A DNA stretch of 64,000 nucleotides from Diospyros lotus (taxonomy: Eukaryota; Streptophyta; Magnoliopsida; Ericales; Ebenaceae): positions 13,896,058 through 13,960,057 of the forward strand of contig NC_068345.1 of assembly GCF_014633365.1 (NCBI RefSeq), read 5' to 3'. Of the stretch, positions 10,066 to 22,128 are shown piece by piece (positions within the stretch are counted from its first letter, which is position 1; each line of letters starts with the position of its first letter). Both the position numbers and the translations under genes were made by a program. The notes beneath the pieces are model-generated. The model was given only the letters and a program-made list of their open reading frames with translations, searched no databases and had not been told where the DNA came from.

Positions 10066-10300
10066 GCCCAATCTTGGCCCTCTCCTTAGGCCGAATCTCG
10101 GCCCTCTTCTTAGGCCCAGACTCGGACCTTTTCTTAGTTCCAATCTCGGCCTTCTCCTTAGGCCTAATCTCGGATCTCTTCTTAGGCCCAATCTCGACCC
10201 TCTCATAAGGCCCAATCTTGGCCCTCTCCTTAGGCCCAATCTCTGCCCTCTTCTCAGGCCCAATCTCGCCCATCTCCTTAGGTCCAATCTTGGTTCTCCC
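10065..10300. repeat. 24-bp minisatellite
   Basis: Roughly nine to ten units of 24 bp with the core TTAGGCCCAATCTCGGCCC follow one another. Because 24 is a multiple of three, several minus-strand frames stay open through the array; one reads as eight-residue units of EIGPKKRA type. The frames appear to be a by-product of the period rather than a selected protein. Confidence 0.75.
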
Positions 10301-10715
10301 TCTAGAGACCTTGGCCCAGTGCTAGCCTGCCATGGCATCATTGCAACTTCACTAGATATCGGCGTGGCAGTCTCAGATCCCATCCTCATTAATGGCGGAT
10401 CCCATCCACATTAATGAGGGTCCTGTTGCCACCACATTACCACCTGGGAACCTCCACCGGCGCCAGATAGCCAGTCCCATCACCTTCAAATGCACGACGC
10501 ATGCATGTAGGAAGACATCTCCTCTTCCTATATCAATCAGCTCTTTAGAGCCAAGGTATGTTCTGATCTCTAACCTACTGATACACTGTCTCTCCTTACT
10601 CTCTTACTCACTCGAGCGTCGGAGTGCTTGCAGGTGCCAGCTGCCCCCCGAATGGACCCGTCGCCGAAGCCTGCACCCCTCATCCAATCGTCCTCTTTTT
10701 GTTAGAAAGGAACAT
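10301..10715 (+). repeat. 3' part of the Tat-type 5' LTR
   Basis: The sequence before the primer-binding site contains 'cctatatcaatc' (TATA-like, near 10528) and 'ctcgagcgtcggagtgc' (10611-10628), a stretch typical of the transcribed part of Tat LTRs and echoed at 56028-56050. The left limit is uncertain because it merges with the minisatellite. Open frames here have no recognisable product. Confidence 0.55.
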
Positions 10716-10716
10716 C

Positions 10717-10734
10717 TGGCGCCCACCGTGGGGC
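10717..10734 (+). other. Primer-binding site of the Tat-type element
   Basis: TGGCGCCCACCGTGGGGC lies two bases after the LTR end. This GC-rich sequence is the common primer-binding site of plant Tat-lineage gypsy elements. Confidence 0.75.
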
Positions 10735-11089
10735 TTGATAAAACTTACCTACCCCATAAGCTCACTAAAAGCCTTTCAAACCAACCTCCTCATTGCCACA
10801 CCATGGCATAAACTAGAAACGCCTATACCCAAGGGTCAAGTGACGACCACGACCACCTAACTGATCGTACCCTTTCCCGCATTAACCCACCCCCAGCTAG
10901 TCAAACAACTGGGGTTGTCGACACCATTGTTAGAGGTTTTACCAACGGAGTGCCAAGCTCGGCACAAAGGCCATACCCTCATGCAGTTATGACAATAGAT
11001 GATACTAATAAGAAACCAAGAAGAATAGCCTGACCCCCATGATCTACTTCACAGATAAAGATCTTGAAGGAGTAGATCTGCACCCTGAC

Positions 11090-11485
11090 GACCCCATCGT
11101 AATTTCGGTTATCGTCGTGAATTTTTTGATAAAGAAGGTTTTGGTAGACTAGGGCAGCTCAGCCGACCTGTTGTACCTATCTACCCTAACAAGAATGGGC
11201 ATCTCCGAAACGAAAGTTGGGACCCTTTAATGAAAACTTGATCCGCTTCTTAAGAGTGCAGGTAGGTGTCAAGGGTTACATCGACCTACTAACCTCGTTT
11301 GGGATGGCTCTGCTGGTCAAGGCCATCACTATCCGATACCTAGTGGTGGATTGTCGTGCGCCATACAACGCACTCCTAGGCCGACCATCTCTCAATGCTT
11401 TAAGCGTAGTAGTATCCACATCCCATCTAGCCATGAAGTTCCTAGTATCTAACACCGAGGTCGGGGTCATCCTTGCTAACTAAAA
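11090..11485 (+). pseudogene. Tat gypsy protease region
   Basis: The aspartic protease motif reads VLVD, a TAG at 11150-11152, then GSSADLLYL; Gln is usual at the stop position. Downstream come YLVVDCRAPYNALLGRPSL (about 11337-11393) and a VSTSHLAMKF block, both standard for plant gypsy protease-to-RT linkers. The frame also shifts near 11215. The product would cleave the polyprotein; this copy cannot make it. Confidence 0.75.
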
Positions 11486-11894
11486 GAAGGCTCGATGATG
11501 TTATCACGATAGCCTCAAAACCCGGGGTCCTGAGCCTAGCAAGGATGGGAAGAAAGGTGAGGCCTCCAGTAGCAACCGAGCAACGGGCATTGGTAGCTAG
11601 GACCCGCAACACCATGTTCATATGGTCGAGCTAGACCTGTGGTGCGAGCTCTCGGACAGACAACCCCAACCTACAGAGGAGCTCCACCCTGTGAGCCTGG
11701 GTCCTCGCTTAGAACAAATCATCTGTATAGGCTCTACGTTATCAAGTGAGCTAAATGAGAGGCTCATCAGCCTACTCTTGCAGAACATCGATCTCTTCAC
11801 TTGGACCCCCCCTGACATGCCTGGGATAGATCCACTTGTCATCTTCCATAAGCTGGCACTAGATCTAGAGGCCAGACCTGTCGCCTAGAGGAAG

Positions 11895-12600
11895 AGAAGG
11901 CTGGGAGAAGAAAGACGGCATGCAGGCGCTGAGGAAACAACCAAACTCCTAAAGGCTGGATTCATCAAAGAGGTTTCATACACAATGTGGCTCGCCAACG
12001 TAGTCATGTTCAAGAAATCCTCAGGAAAGTGGAGAATGTGTGTCGACTTCATCGACCTAAATAGAGCGTTCCCAAAGGATTCATATCCACTACCTAACAT
12101 CGACCCCCTTGTGGATGCGACCTCTAGGTATAGGTACCCAAGTTTCATGGGCACTTAATCCAGTTACAATCTGATCCGGATGCACCCCGAGGACAAAGAA
12201 AAAATGGCATTCATCACAAAAAATGCCAACTTCTACTATCGGGTCATGCCATTCGGACTAAAGAATGCAGGCATAACATACCAACGACTGATGAATAAAG
12301 TATTCACCGAATAGATCGGCTAGAACATCAAAGTCTATGTAGATGACATGGTGGCCAAGACTTTAGAAAAATAGGACCACTACTCCGACCTCACCGAAAT
12401 CTTCACGCAACTTCGGTAGCATAACATGAGGCTTAACCCTGACAAATGTGCCTTCGGGGTGTAAGCCAATAAGTTTATGGGGTTTATGCTCACTAGCCGA
12501 GGAATTGAAGCCAGCCCTGATAAATGCGAAGCCATCCTCGTAATGTGTAATCCTGCTAACCTGAAAGAGGTCCAATAGCTAACGGGCTGAATAACAGCTC
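11895..12600 (+). pseudogene. Tat gypsy reverse transcriptase
   Basis: Recognisable blocks: WLANVVMFKKSSGKWRMCVD (about 11990-12050), DLNRAFPKDSYPLPNID, MAFITKNANFYYRVMPFGLKNAG, and the catalytic YVDDM near 12337-12351, whose two aspartates are intact. Stops interrupt at 11886-11888, about 12160, 12312-12314, 12321-12323, 12372-12374, 12417-12419 and 12576-12578, most being TAG. It is clearly dead despite the intact catalytic box. Confidence 0.85.
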
Positions 12601-13347
12601 TGTCTCGTTTCCTCCCAAAGTCGACCGATAGAGAGGAGCCATTCTTCCAATGCATAAAGAAGTCAGCCGAGTTCCAGCGGACGAAAGAATGCGAAACCGC
12701 CTTTCAGGAACTAAAAACCTTCCTAGTGGCCCCCCTATCCTTTCGAGACCAGAGCTTGAAGAAGAAATTTCACTCTACCTCTCTGTCACCACTAACACCC
12801 TCAACGTAGTACTAGTCAGGGAGGAGGGAAAAACACAGCGGCTGGTATACTTCATTAGCAAAACCTTTCAAGGAGCTGAACTACGATACTAGAAGATAGA
12901 AAAGCTAACGCTAGCACTAGTGACAGTGACCGGAAAGCTCAGGCCATATTTCCAAAGTCATCAGGTCACGGTCTAAACTAATCAGCCGATCCGACAAATA
13001 CTCCAATAGCCAGCTTTCGGGAAGGATGATTGCATGGTTTATCAAGCTTTCCGAATTTGGCATACAATAACAGTCACATAAGCACATCAAATCCCAGGTA
13101 CTCTTCGACTTTTGTGCTAAACTTTCTCCCTTTGATGAAAACCTGGAGCCCAATCCTTGGATATTGTTCGTCGACGGAGCCTCTAACATAAAAGGAAGCG
13201 ACGCTGGGGTCATTCTAGAAGGACCTAGTGGGCTGGTACTTGAACAATCACTTCGCTTCAATTTCAGGGCAACCAACAACCAAGCCAAGTATGAGGCCCT
13301 TATAGTTGGGTTAAACTTGGCAAAAGAAATCAAAGCATCCCGACTGG

Positions 13348-14497
13348 CACTACAAAAAAATTGATCTTTTGCGGCAGTTTTAAAAACCGCCGCAAAACAC
13401 GATATTTTGCGGCGGTTTCCCAAAACCGCTGCTAAATTTATTGAAAAATTTAATTTTGCGACGGTTTTTAAAAAATCGCCGCTAAATTAAAAAATTAATT
13501 TATTAATTAAAAATTAAAATTAATTTAGCGGCAATTTTTAAAAACTGCTGCTAAATTCAAAAAATAATTAAATAATTAAAAATTAAAATTAAATAACATT
13601 TGCGGTGATTTTGAAAAACAGCTGCAAAATTCATTAAAAAATTTAATTTAGCGGCAATTTTTTGAAACCGCAGCTAAATTTAGAAAAAAATTAAAAAATT
13701 TACAAATAAAAAAATTACCCCAAAATTTATTAAAAAATTTAATTTTAAGAAAATAAAAAAAATTAACAAAATTTTAATATATAAAGTTTTTTATAATTTT
13801 AAAAAGAAATTTTAAAAAATATATAAAATCTTCGTTTTATTTTTAATCAATTAATTTATTTAAAAAATAATCAATTAATTTATTTTTATTTTATTCCATT
13901 ACTCTCTTAAAAAATAAATAATTTATTTATTTATTTCAATTTATAGTAAAGAATATAAATTATAATTCTAGAAAATAGTGGTTATATATTAGTATATAAT
14001 TTATATGAGTGAAGTTTTACTAACAAAGCTTCGTAGCTCATCTGGTTTCACGCGCGTATGTGGTCAAGGGAGGTTCTGGGTTCGAGTTTGGGGAAGGGGG
14101 GAGAAGGATGTTGAAAATATATTTCCAGCATCTGCCACATGGTAGGGGGGTGCCAGGCGCGCTTGTGCGCGCAAGATTTCAAAAATTCAAATTTTTTTGA
14201 ATTTCAGAATTTTTTGAATTTTTGTGACAATTTTAAAACCGCCGCTAAAATTCAATATTTTAAATTTTTTTTGTGGCGGTTTTGAAACCGCTGCTAAATA
14301 TTTTAAAAATCGCCGCTAAATCACTTTTTTTTAGGCGGTTTTGAAACCGCCGCAAAAAATATGACTTAGCGACGGTTATTCCAGCGGTTGCTGATAATAT
14401 AAAACCGCCGCTGAATTACGTGAACCGTCGCAAAATGCAAAAAAACTACCACAAAATGCAAAAAAAACCGCCGCTAAATGCTGATTTTTTTGTAGTG
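13348..14497. mobile_element. Non-autonomous CACTA element, copy 1 (TSD TGG)
   Basis: The element starts CACTACAAAAAAATTG and ends TTTTTTTGTAGTG, flanked by TGG at 13345-13347 and 14498-14500. Inverted CACTA termini with a 3-bp target duplication identify the superfamily. Both arms are built from repeats of TTTTGCGGCGGTTTT paired with AAAACCGCCGCAAAA, giving many potential hairpins. The AT-rich middle has no transposase frame. Relatives lie at 35957 and 43351. Confidence 0.9.
14028..14092 (+). other. tRNA-like (Pol III A/B box) module inside the CACTA element
   Basis: TAGCTCATCTGGTT (14034-14047) resembles a tRNA A box, and GGGTTCGAGTT (14078-14088) resembles a B box, at about SINE-like spacing. 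The equivalent parts of the copies at about 36530-36590 (GGTTCGAAAC) and 44250-44310 (GGATCGAAAC) keep the B-box-like half. It does not fold as a tRNA gene by eye. It may be a relic SINE carried in the element or a chance match. Confidence 0.3.
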
Positions 14498-14894
14498 TGG
14501 TCGCTAAGAGTGACTCCCAGCTAGTAACCAATCAAGTCAAGGGAGAATTCCAGGCAAAAGAACCACAGCTTGGATGATACCTCCACAAGGTTAGAACCCT
14601 AGCCGAATCTTTCAACTATTTCCAAATTGAATATATTCCAGAGAACAAAATGCGAGAGCAGATCTGCTCTCAAAGCTTGCCGGCACCAAGAAACTCGGAA
14701 ACAACTAGTCAGTCACACAAGAGGCCTTGGATTTGCCCACCGTCGATCTTCTCAATATACAAATAGTAGAAGTAGCGCCTGAATTTTGGGGAGCTCCTAT
14801 CAACTAATTCCTACAAAGTGGGACGCTCCCCGCTGATGTTGAAGAAGCCAAGAGACTCAGGAGAATAGCTTGCTACTTTACCCTACTTGAGAAC

Positions 14895-15430
14895 TAGTTG
14901 TATCGAAGAGGTTACTTTGTTCCACTTCTCAAATGTGTCAACCTTGACCAGTCCGTCTGCATCATGGGTGAGATACATGAAGGAGTATGTAGAGGCCACC
15001 TCGGCGAGCAGTCCCTGACAGCAAAAATATTGAGAGTCGAATACTATTGGCCAACAATGCGGAACGACTGTCTGGTCTATGTGAAACGTTGTGACAAGTG
15101 CCAAAGGTTCACAAACATGCATCATTCCCCACCAGAAGAGCTCCACAATCTCAGCAACCCTTAGCTGTTTTACAAATAGGGGATAGACATCCTCGAACCC
15201 TTTCCAACCGCAGCAGGACAACTTAAATTCATGGTAGTGGCAATTGACTACTTCACAAAATGGATCGAGGCCGAGCCCTTGACCACAATCACCATTGAAA
15301 GAATCCAAAAATTCATCTAAAAGAATATCGTCTGTCGATATGGTCTCCCTGGGGTGTTAAGCTCGGACAACGGTACTCAATTCACTAACGGCAGGCTCCA
15401 AGACTTTTGCCAAGAACTTAGCGAGGAATT
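14895..15430 (+). pseudogene. Tat gypsy integrase, 3'-truncated
   Basis: An H2C2 zinc-binding segment is present (HEGVCRGHLGEQSL ... CDKCQRF, about 14970-15110). It is followed by the catalytic-core pieces VVAIDYFTKWIEAEP (about 15235-15280) with the first Asp and SSDNGTQFTNG (about 15362-15394) with the second Asp. The Glu of the D,D,E triad and the C-terminus are absent because another element's sequence takes over near 15430. Stops include TAG at 14895-14897 and two TAG codons at usual Trp positions near 15163 and 15178. Confidence 0.8.
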
Positions 15431-16827
15431 ATGGAATTCGAGAATGTTTTGAATGGAATTGAAAATAGGCTAGTAAGCTTGGTTAGAAAACCGTTACATG
15501 AGTGGTGGTGTAACCATGATGGCTTGAGGTAATGGAGCTGAGACCCGAAGGCTCGGAGTCATACTACGAGTGCGATGCAATTAATGACGGGCCTGGGCTA
15601 TACTGTTGGAAACTGGTGTTGGGCCCTGATGCACTAGTATAGGAGAAACATGGTCATGAGGATTAGGTGTTGGCTCGCCTAATGCACAGGGCAACCCAGT
15701 GATTATACGGGTGGGCAGGGGCCGAAGATCTGTGGCATGCAAAGTAAGGATGACGAGGGCTAGGATTAAAAGTTCCACAACCTTAAAGCCAAATGGTAAA
15801 ATCCCTTACTCGTTATAAGGTTTGACGACCGAGGTAAAGCCTAGCAGGATAGAAATTGAGGACTGGTTGCAAACTTATTTAAGAGGTGTTGCCCAATGAG
15901 AGTTCTTAGGTGTGGATAAGTGACCTTGGTTGGCGAGAGGTAACGTCCAATAAGAATTTGTAGTTGGGAGAAAGCGTAATGATGCGTTCTATGTTAAGCT
16001 CGAGGTGTGGACTTGAGTAGTACCTGTTACTGGTTGAAGCATGAAGTTACCCATTATGAGGTATGGGTGTGTGAGTTATGTGAAAATTAGCAATAGGTGA
16101 AGGTCGACTGGTCCAAGTATCAGATCATGTGAGGAATGATCAATTATGGCTAAGAAAGCTAGATGGTTGCTTCCCATATAGTGCTAGCATGGTTATAGTC
16201 GATCGGTAATAAGATGTGTCATGAGGATCGACTGAAGCTATGGGGTGTATGTCTGATGATGAAAAGCTATGGATGCATGGGTGTCAGTGTGCCTGATGGG
16301 CATTAGAAGTGACATTGTTGTGGTTGATCATTACTAAGACGTTGCTGTGTTTGATCAGCATAAAATCATGGCCATGTGTGATGGCAAGGGAAGCGTTGCT
16401 GTGTGTGATCGGCGTAAAAATCGTTATGACTGATCGGTGATGTAATGTTGTTGAGCGTGATTGGCATTATCATATTTTGCTCTTGGTTTGATATGGAAAA
16501 TGGGAACTGGACTGCAAAGCGATGTTTGAGGTAGTTGAAATCCATCAAGAGATGGACATCGTTGCGGTAGTCATGACCAGCGACCAGTGGTGCGGTTTAG
16601 CGGGAGGCCAAAGATGTATCAGTGATAAATATCCTTAAGAGTTGGAGGATCAGTAGCCTAAATGAAATCTCGAGTTGGAGATAACCCAAGGAAAAAGAGG
16701 AGTAATGGCTAAGCCTTGAGATTCTCAAGTATAGGAGTTCGGTGGTTTGCTTGAGAATAGGTTGTCTTAGGTAATTGAGTAAGGTAAAGTGAATTTCGAG
16801 GACAAAATTCTTTTAAGGAGGGTGGAA
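15431..16827 (+). other. Non-coding internal region of a long-LTR element, ending in a polypurine tract
   Basis: This segment has no frame of interest but ends 'cgaggacaaaattcttttaaggagggtgg' directly before the LTR start at 16828, with the polypurine tract at 16815-16825. That arrangement is the 3' internal end of a gypsy element. Lack of coding sequence suggests a large non-autonomous derivative (LARD-like) or an eroded 3' region. Its left junction with the Tat integrase is abrupt. Confidence 0.5.
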
Positions 16828-18533
16828 TGTAAAACTCGATATTACATGGTGATGGAAAATATATGATTTTTGGTTATTTTGAAGGGACCTCGGGTGGTCC
16901 GGGAAAGCCAAAAGTTGATTTTGATAAATTAATTTATAAAATTGTCGAATCAACAGTAGGGAATACCCTAGGACTGGGATGTCTAGGGAAGAGGGCAAGA
17001 GAATGGTGAGCGTCCCAAGGTGAGGTTAATGACGCTGGAAGCAGTCAGGCCAGGAAAAATTTTCGGAATAAATTCTGTATAAGCTCGAATGGGTGCCAGT
17101 ATTGAATGGTAGTAGGGGACCTATAGGAAGCTAAAAGGACCCTAGTGGTGGTTCAGCTTTGCGAGTAAGGCAACCTTGAAGCATTTTCGGGTGGAATAAA
17201 GGTCTTATGTAGGCGCAGGGATGAAATCAGTACTTCCGAGAAAAGCCGAATATTAATTTTCAAAGAAATTGAGTTGGGAGTGGCTTGATGATAATTAATT
17301 AAGGCTTGGGAGGGCTTAAGTGTAAATAATAAATTCCTAAAGTGGAATTAATAAGATTAAATGGGGTTAATGTGTAATTAATTCATATATATATATATAT
17401 ATGTATATATGGTTGTGTGTGCGTGTAAATGGGAGAGGAAGCACGTGTTGCCTTTGAATTTTGAGAGTATGAGAGGGAGAGAGAGAGAGAGAGCAAGAGT
17501 GCAAGAAAGAGAATGAAATTGAGAGGGAACTTGGTTGAGAGATTATGTGAGAGAGACATGCGAGAGATTTATGGAGAGATGTAGAAAGATGGCGAGACAG
17601 AGGGACGATCGGCCATGGCAGTAGTTGCCATGGCCGACGATGAAGCGCAGCGGCAGCCATGGAAGCCGAGCAAAGTAGCCAGCAAGCGACAGAGGTGCGG
17701 GGATGCACTGAGGCCACTGGCGAGGTTGCGACGTGCTGCAGCTGTCAGGCACGAGGGAGGCTAGGAGCTCGACATTCGGCCATAGCAGATGCAAGGGATG
17801 CCTCCTGCTAGCAACGTGCGGTAGGAGGGAAGCCAGTCGCGGCAATGGTAGCCTGCCGACAGTCGCTCGGTGGTCCGGGAGCACCGGGGTCAGCGGGGCT
17901 GGCAAAGGCAATGGTTGGCGGAGCCAAGTGATGATGGGCCGGCGATGGCTAGTGCGCGGGAGCAGGGAGTCGGCAAAGAAGATGCCATGCAGAAGAAAGA
18001 GAAAGGAGGGGAAATAAAAGAAAGAAGAAAATAAAAGAAAAAATAAAAAAATAGAGGAAAAGAAAATAAGGGAAAATGAGAAAAATACTTGAAAAATCTC
18101 AAAAAATTGGAGAAAGTTCTAGAAATTAAATTGGGGCTCGAGGAGTGTGCCGGAGGCTCAAAATGAGAATTCGGGCGTGTGGTGGTAGCTCAGGAGACAA
18201 CGTCGGGTGGGGTATTTTTTTGATTTCTCCCCCAGATTAGCTAAGGTAATTAATTAAATTTCTTTTCAAATATTTGGATATTATGGAGATGATGTAATGT
18301 GAATTGCTGGTTGGATTAGACCCTTCATCTGGATTGATTGGAAATTGTTATCGGGTGATTTTTGCATTGAATGGCAAAAACATAGGCCCTAGTGTAATGT
18401 CTGATGTTAATAGAGTTGGGTTTTGTGTGGTTGGTATCTAGGTTCGATCGGGGAGACGATGACCCTAGAAGAGCTCGGAGTTCGGGCTGACGTTCTCGCC
18501 CTAGTCAGAAACGAGGCTTCGAGCCAGGTAAGG

Positions 18534-20100
18534 TGCAATGCCCCACTTTTCCAAATACACAATGATGTAAAATATAAGCTAATATCACCCTGGGCATTAT
18601 GGAAACCCTTACCAACAAAAGCATTGGATCGAACCTGAAAGCTTAATCAAAACTAAATAAAGGGGTTTCCATTAGATTTCCTTTACAAGTATAAGAAATG
18701 TATACGACCTTCAATACTCCATAAAACACAACATATCACTGCAGGTACAATTGTAGGACACCCACACGCACCCTTTACAACCTTGAGTATCTTAGCTGCT
18801 ATTTACAATACATCACTTGGGTTACAAGGGTACATAATGAAACCAAAAGTCTCTAGCTAGCTAAGCGTCACTTCCTCGCTCACGCTTGAAATGGAACCTG
18901 AAACACCTAGCACTTCCAATATACTTGGAAAGTGGAACATTTCAGGGGCATCAACTCAAGTTAGATATAGATTTAAGTGAGTGAATCAGAAAAGGAAAGG
19001 TATGTGCGTGCAAATGCAATAATGCTATTATGAAATCCACCCATGTGGTAGCAATGCCGTGGTGTTGCAATCATCCCCGCGGTCATTATAGTCACCCCTG
19101 GCTCACCGTAAGAGCACAAGATCTTCCATGATATCCCAACAACTAGCCACAGTCACCAACACGAACATGATATATGACAAAGCAAAAGGAATATGCATAA
19201 ACAAGGGAAAATATGACATGTAAGCCACAAAGGCATGATATGCAAGCCAACATCCACACACAAGTGAAGCAACAAATGCTTAAAGTGTCACGAAACATGC
19301 AGGAATCACTCACCTTGACCGATTACCTTTGGAAGCACGATTTACAATGAGCGGGATGGGTTTTCTCGCAGTTTTTTTTACTGCTTGGCATGAACTTCAA
19401 GAAAGACCCAAAAACTCCGTCAAGGCTCATTCTCCCTCGAATTTCTCCCTTCTTTTCGACAACGTTTTCTCTCTCAAACTCCCTTCATTTTCCTCCTTGC
19501 TTGGTGCCCAAAATGAATAACCCCAAAGCCCTTATTTATAGGAAACTCTGGCGAACCAAATCACACCACGTGTCTCGTCATCATGAGACTTCAAATCCTA
19601 TCTCCTAAGTGGCCAATGAATGCTTGTCATGTGTCATTGAGGATAAGGCTTCATCATTTCTCCCATGTGCATCCAACCCAAATGCACCACTTGTCCCTTA
19701 ATTGAATTTAATATGAGTTTGGAATCCAAAGCTCCATTTGATTTGAGTTTGAAATCCATGATATTTTGAAGAGATATTTTTAAGGTTTCAAGAAACGACG
19801 CTTTGGACCAAACTTTTCAAGTAACTGCACTTAGACCCTTGCATCTTGGTCCTCGGGCCATTTTTTATTGCACTTTTTGGTCCCTGAAAAATGGATAAAT
19901 TACACTTAGCACTCCAAGATTTTAGGTAAATTACACTTTTACCCGAACTTCAGTATTTACGATTTTGCCACTAGTTCAGAAACTGAACCTTTGTCTCAAG
20001 ACTTCTATAATCCCTCGAAATGATCTATTTCCTCAAGTATTAGAACCTAACAATCTCAGGTATTACCTCATTTTTTATTTTGAAAATCTAGGGTATTACA
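18534..20100 (-). repeat. Gypsy-type LTR, minus orientation (left arm of the composite)
   Basis: It begins TGCAATGCCCC (a decayed TGTAACGCCCC) and ends CTAGGGTATTACA, the same terminal pattern as the solo LTRs at 26947 and 39414. Orientation is taken from the matching right arm and from those relatives. No target duplication adjoins the 20100 end (TTGGA follows, against TAAGG on the left), so it is not a simple solo LTR. Frames at 19329-19608 are short and not convincing. Confidence 0.6.
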
Positions 20101-20232
20101 TTGGAAGCTAAGATAAGGTCACATAATGGCTCATAATGACCCCCTGAGGAGGCACTGCGTGATTGGCCAAGGAAAAGCTTACTTAGTCTCCAAGTTTGCA
20201 AAAGTCTCCAAACCTTATCCCTAAGGACATGT

Positions 20233-22128
20233 TGTTAGAATAGTAGGTTCTATGGCACACACCAAGAGGGGGGGTGAATTGGTTATTTTAAAAACTTGAT
20301 TTAAAACTTTGAAATCCTTTTGATTGAAAGTAAAAATTCAATACAAGTGACGATAATGAAATGCTAGCAATGATAAATATATCAAAGTATACAAGTATAA
20401 GAAAACACAAGGATTTATAGTGGTTCGGCTTAACCAAGCCTAATCCACTACCTTAGCTCCTCACTAAGGATTTTTCAAACCATCCACTAAAACCCCCTAC
20501 TTAAACCAAGTAGGTCCTCTAGTCCAAGACTAGGAAATACAACCTCTTGCTCATACAAGCAAGCCCTCTAGCACCTAGTTAGGAAAAACAGCCACTTGCT
20601 TCAACGAGCAAGTCTTCTAGCACAAAGCTAGGAAAAATTTAGAAATATAGAAAATGAGAGAATCTAAGAGATGAATCTCTTAGTTACAATGTCTCTCAAG
20701 ATTAAACAAGGCTTAATTGAATGGATTTACAATGATAGAACAAAGCCTTGGAGAGAAAATACAACAGTGAAAGCGCAAAGATTGTAAGCTTCGAGTAAAA
20801 ATGATTTGAACTCTTTAGATCAACTCGTTCCCATCCATTAGCCTTCTCTTGATCTCCTTGATATGTATATATAAGCTTCCCACAAGATTGAAGAGAAATG
20901 AAGCCATTTGTCACCGTTGGAGAATGAGAAACTAGCCGTTGGAGATTGAAAAACTAGCCGTTGTAAGTTTATGTGAAACACATAGTCGACAGATCAAATG
21001 GGTTAGTCAACTATTTCTACAAATAAAACTAAGCATAGTTGACAGATGAGAAAGCATAGTCGACTATTTTTCAACCAAAACTTCTCATAGTCGACAGATC
21101 CTTTTACATAGTCGATAGATCAAAAATTACAAAGAAAATTTTGAAATTCATGAACAAACATAGTCGACAGATGAAATAGCATAGTCGACTATCCTTTCAC
21201 AATAGTCGACAGAAGAAAAAATAGTCGACATATGCAAGATATAGTCGTCAGACTGAACAAGCATAGTCGACTATCTTTATGCATAGTCGACAGATTGAAG
21301 CACACAGTCGACAGATGAGGAAGATTTTCAACAGAATGAATTTTGAAAACATTACAACATATTTACATTTCTTTAGTTTAAGTAAATGTCCTCATTTTAT
21401 TTAATTTATATTTTACCTTCCATTTACTTTAATACATAAATGTAAATAAGAAAGTACCCCCTATTTGGATTTAATAAAAATATCAAAAAAAAATTAAAAT
21501 CCATAAGAATAAAAAAGTAGAATTTGGATTTTAGTAAGAACTTAAGATTTTGCGATTTTACCACCTCCAAGATATACACTTTTCATTTCTTGAAAAATTC
21601 GTTAAAAATCATTTTATCACTAATGAATGTTAGTTATTGAATTACCGGGAGTTAGTTTTCTAAAAAGAAAATATTTTCATATATGTCTCCTTATAAGGTG
21701 CTAGTTTTCCAGACTTAGAAAAATATTGAAACGATATCAAAATGAGTTTCAAGACATGATGCATGAACTAAAGGATTTTTCATACGATTAAATTTCAAGC
21801 CAAAACCTTTCATGCATGTTTCAAAATATGAAAAACTTATATTGAAAACCTTTCATTTGAATTTCTAGTTCGTCTTTTGCCTTAGAACAATTTTAGCTCT
21901 ATGTTGACCAACGACTTCAAAGCTAATTCGAAAAACATTTTAGGAGATTTTATCATAATACATGTTTATTCACATCTCCATGTATAAGAATATAAATCAT
22001 TTGGTTTTCATTTTAACAAAGTATTTGAAATTGATTTTTGTTGAAAACCATAAACTTGACTCATGACTTGGGGATAAAACATGATATTGTTTTTCATCAT
22101 CAAAACTAAACACAAGGGTAGAACATCA
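20233..22128 (-). repeat. SIRE-like LTR (copy A), 3' LTR
   Basis: On the minus strand it starts TGATGTTCTACCC beside polypurine tract AAAAAGGGGGAGA (22130-22142) and ends near 20233 in ...TCTAACA. A TATA box (TTATATATA, 20865-20873, minus strand) is followed by a transcribed-region signature: 'ctagagggcctactt'-type repeats and a 'gtgaggagct' block before the final ggtgtgtgcc. The GTCGAC array lies upstream of the TATA box. Frames inside are short and not gene-like. Confidence 0.65.
20980..21325 (-). repeat. GTCGAC-centred array in LTR copy A
   Basis: About 14 copies of CATAGTCGACAGAT or the alternative ending CATAGTCGACTAT are spread over 345 bp at irregular 15-40 bp spacing. In LTR sense the array lies about 110-450 bp upstream of the TATA box, that is, in the U3 promoter region. 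Variants such as AGTTGACAG fit CpG decay. Confidence 0.75.

Larger units (their letters stand above)
12650..14650 (+). pseudogene. Tat gypsy RNase H, split by a CACTA insertion
   Basis: The connection region (LYLSVTTNTLNVVLVREE near 12770) leads to an RNase H domain with FVDGASNIKGSDAGVILEGP (13167-13226) and NNQAKYEALIVGL (13276-13314). The frame enters the CACTA element at 13348 and resumes after 14500. When the insertion and one TGG copy are ignored, the codons on either side run on in phase through the expected SDSQLV stretch, confirming that the insertion post-dates the coding sequence. Stops at 12890-12892 and 13007-13009 (both TAG) show prior or parallel decay. Confidence 0.8.
10301..15430 (+). 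mobile_element. Decayed Ty3/gypsy element of Tat type, truncated at 3' end
   Basis: Parts appear in retroelement order: LTR end (to about 10715), primer-binding site (10717), small gag remnant (about 10860-11090), protease, reverse transcriptase, RNase H and integrase. Most of gag is missing. The integrase stops after its second catalytic aspartate region, where sequence of another element (15431 onward) begins. The element is peppered with in-frame stops, most of them TAG where Gln is expected. A CACTA derivative is inserted in RNase H (13348-14497). The Tat call rests on the primer-binding site, the protease-region wording and the LTR sequence 'gagcgtcggagtgc'. Confidence 0.8.

Noticed and set aside
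9898..10389. 163-codon Arg/Leu/Gly repeat protein on the minus strand
   Set aside because: The open frame results from a 24-bp minisatellite joined to broken gag sequence; another frame through the same array is equally open.
20980..21325. CRISPR-like array at the GTCGAC repeats
   Set aside because: Motifs are short, palindromic, irregularly spaced and inside a plant LTR promoter; there are no unique spacers or cas genes.
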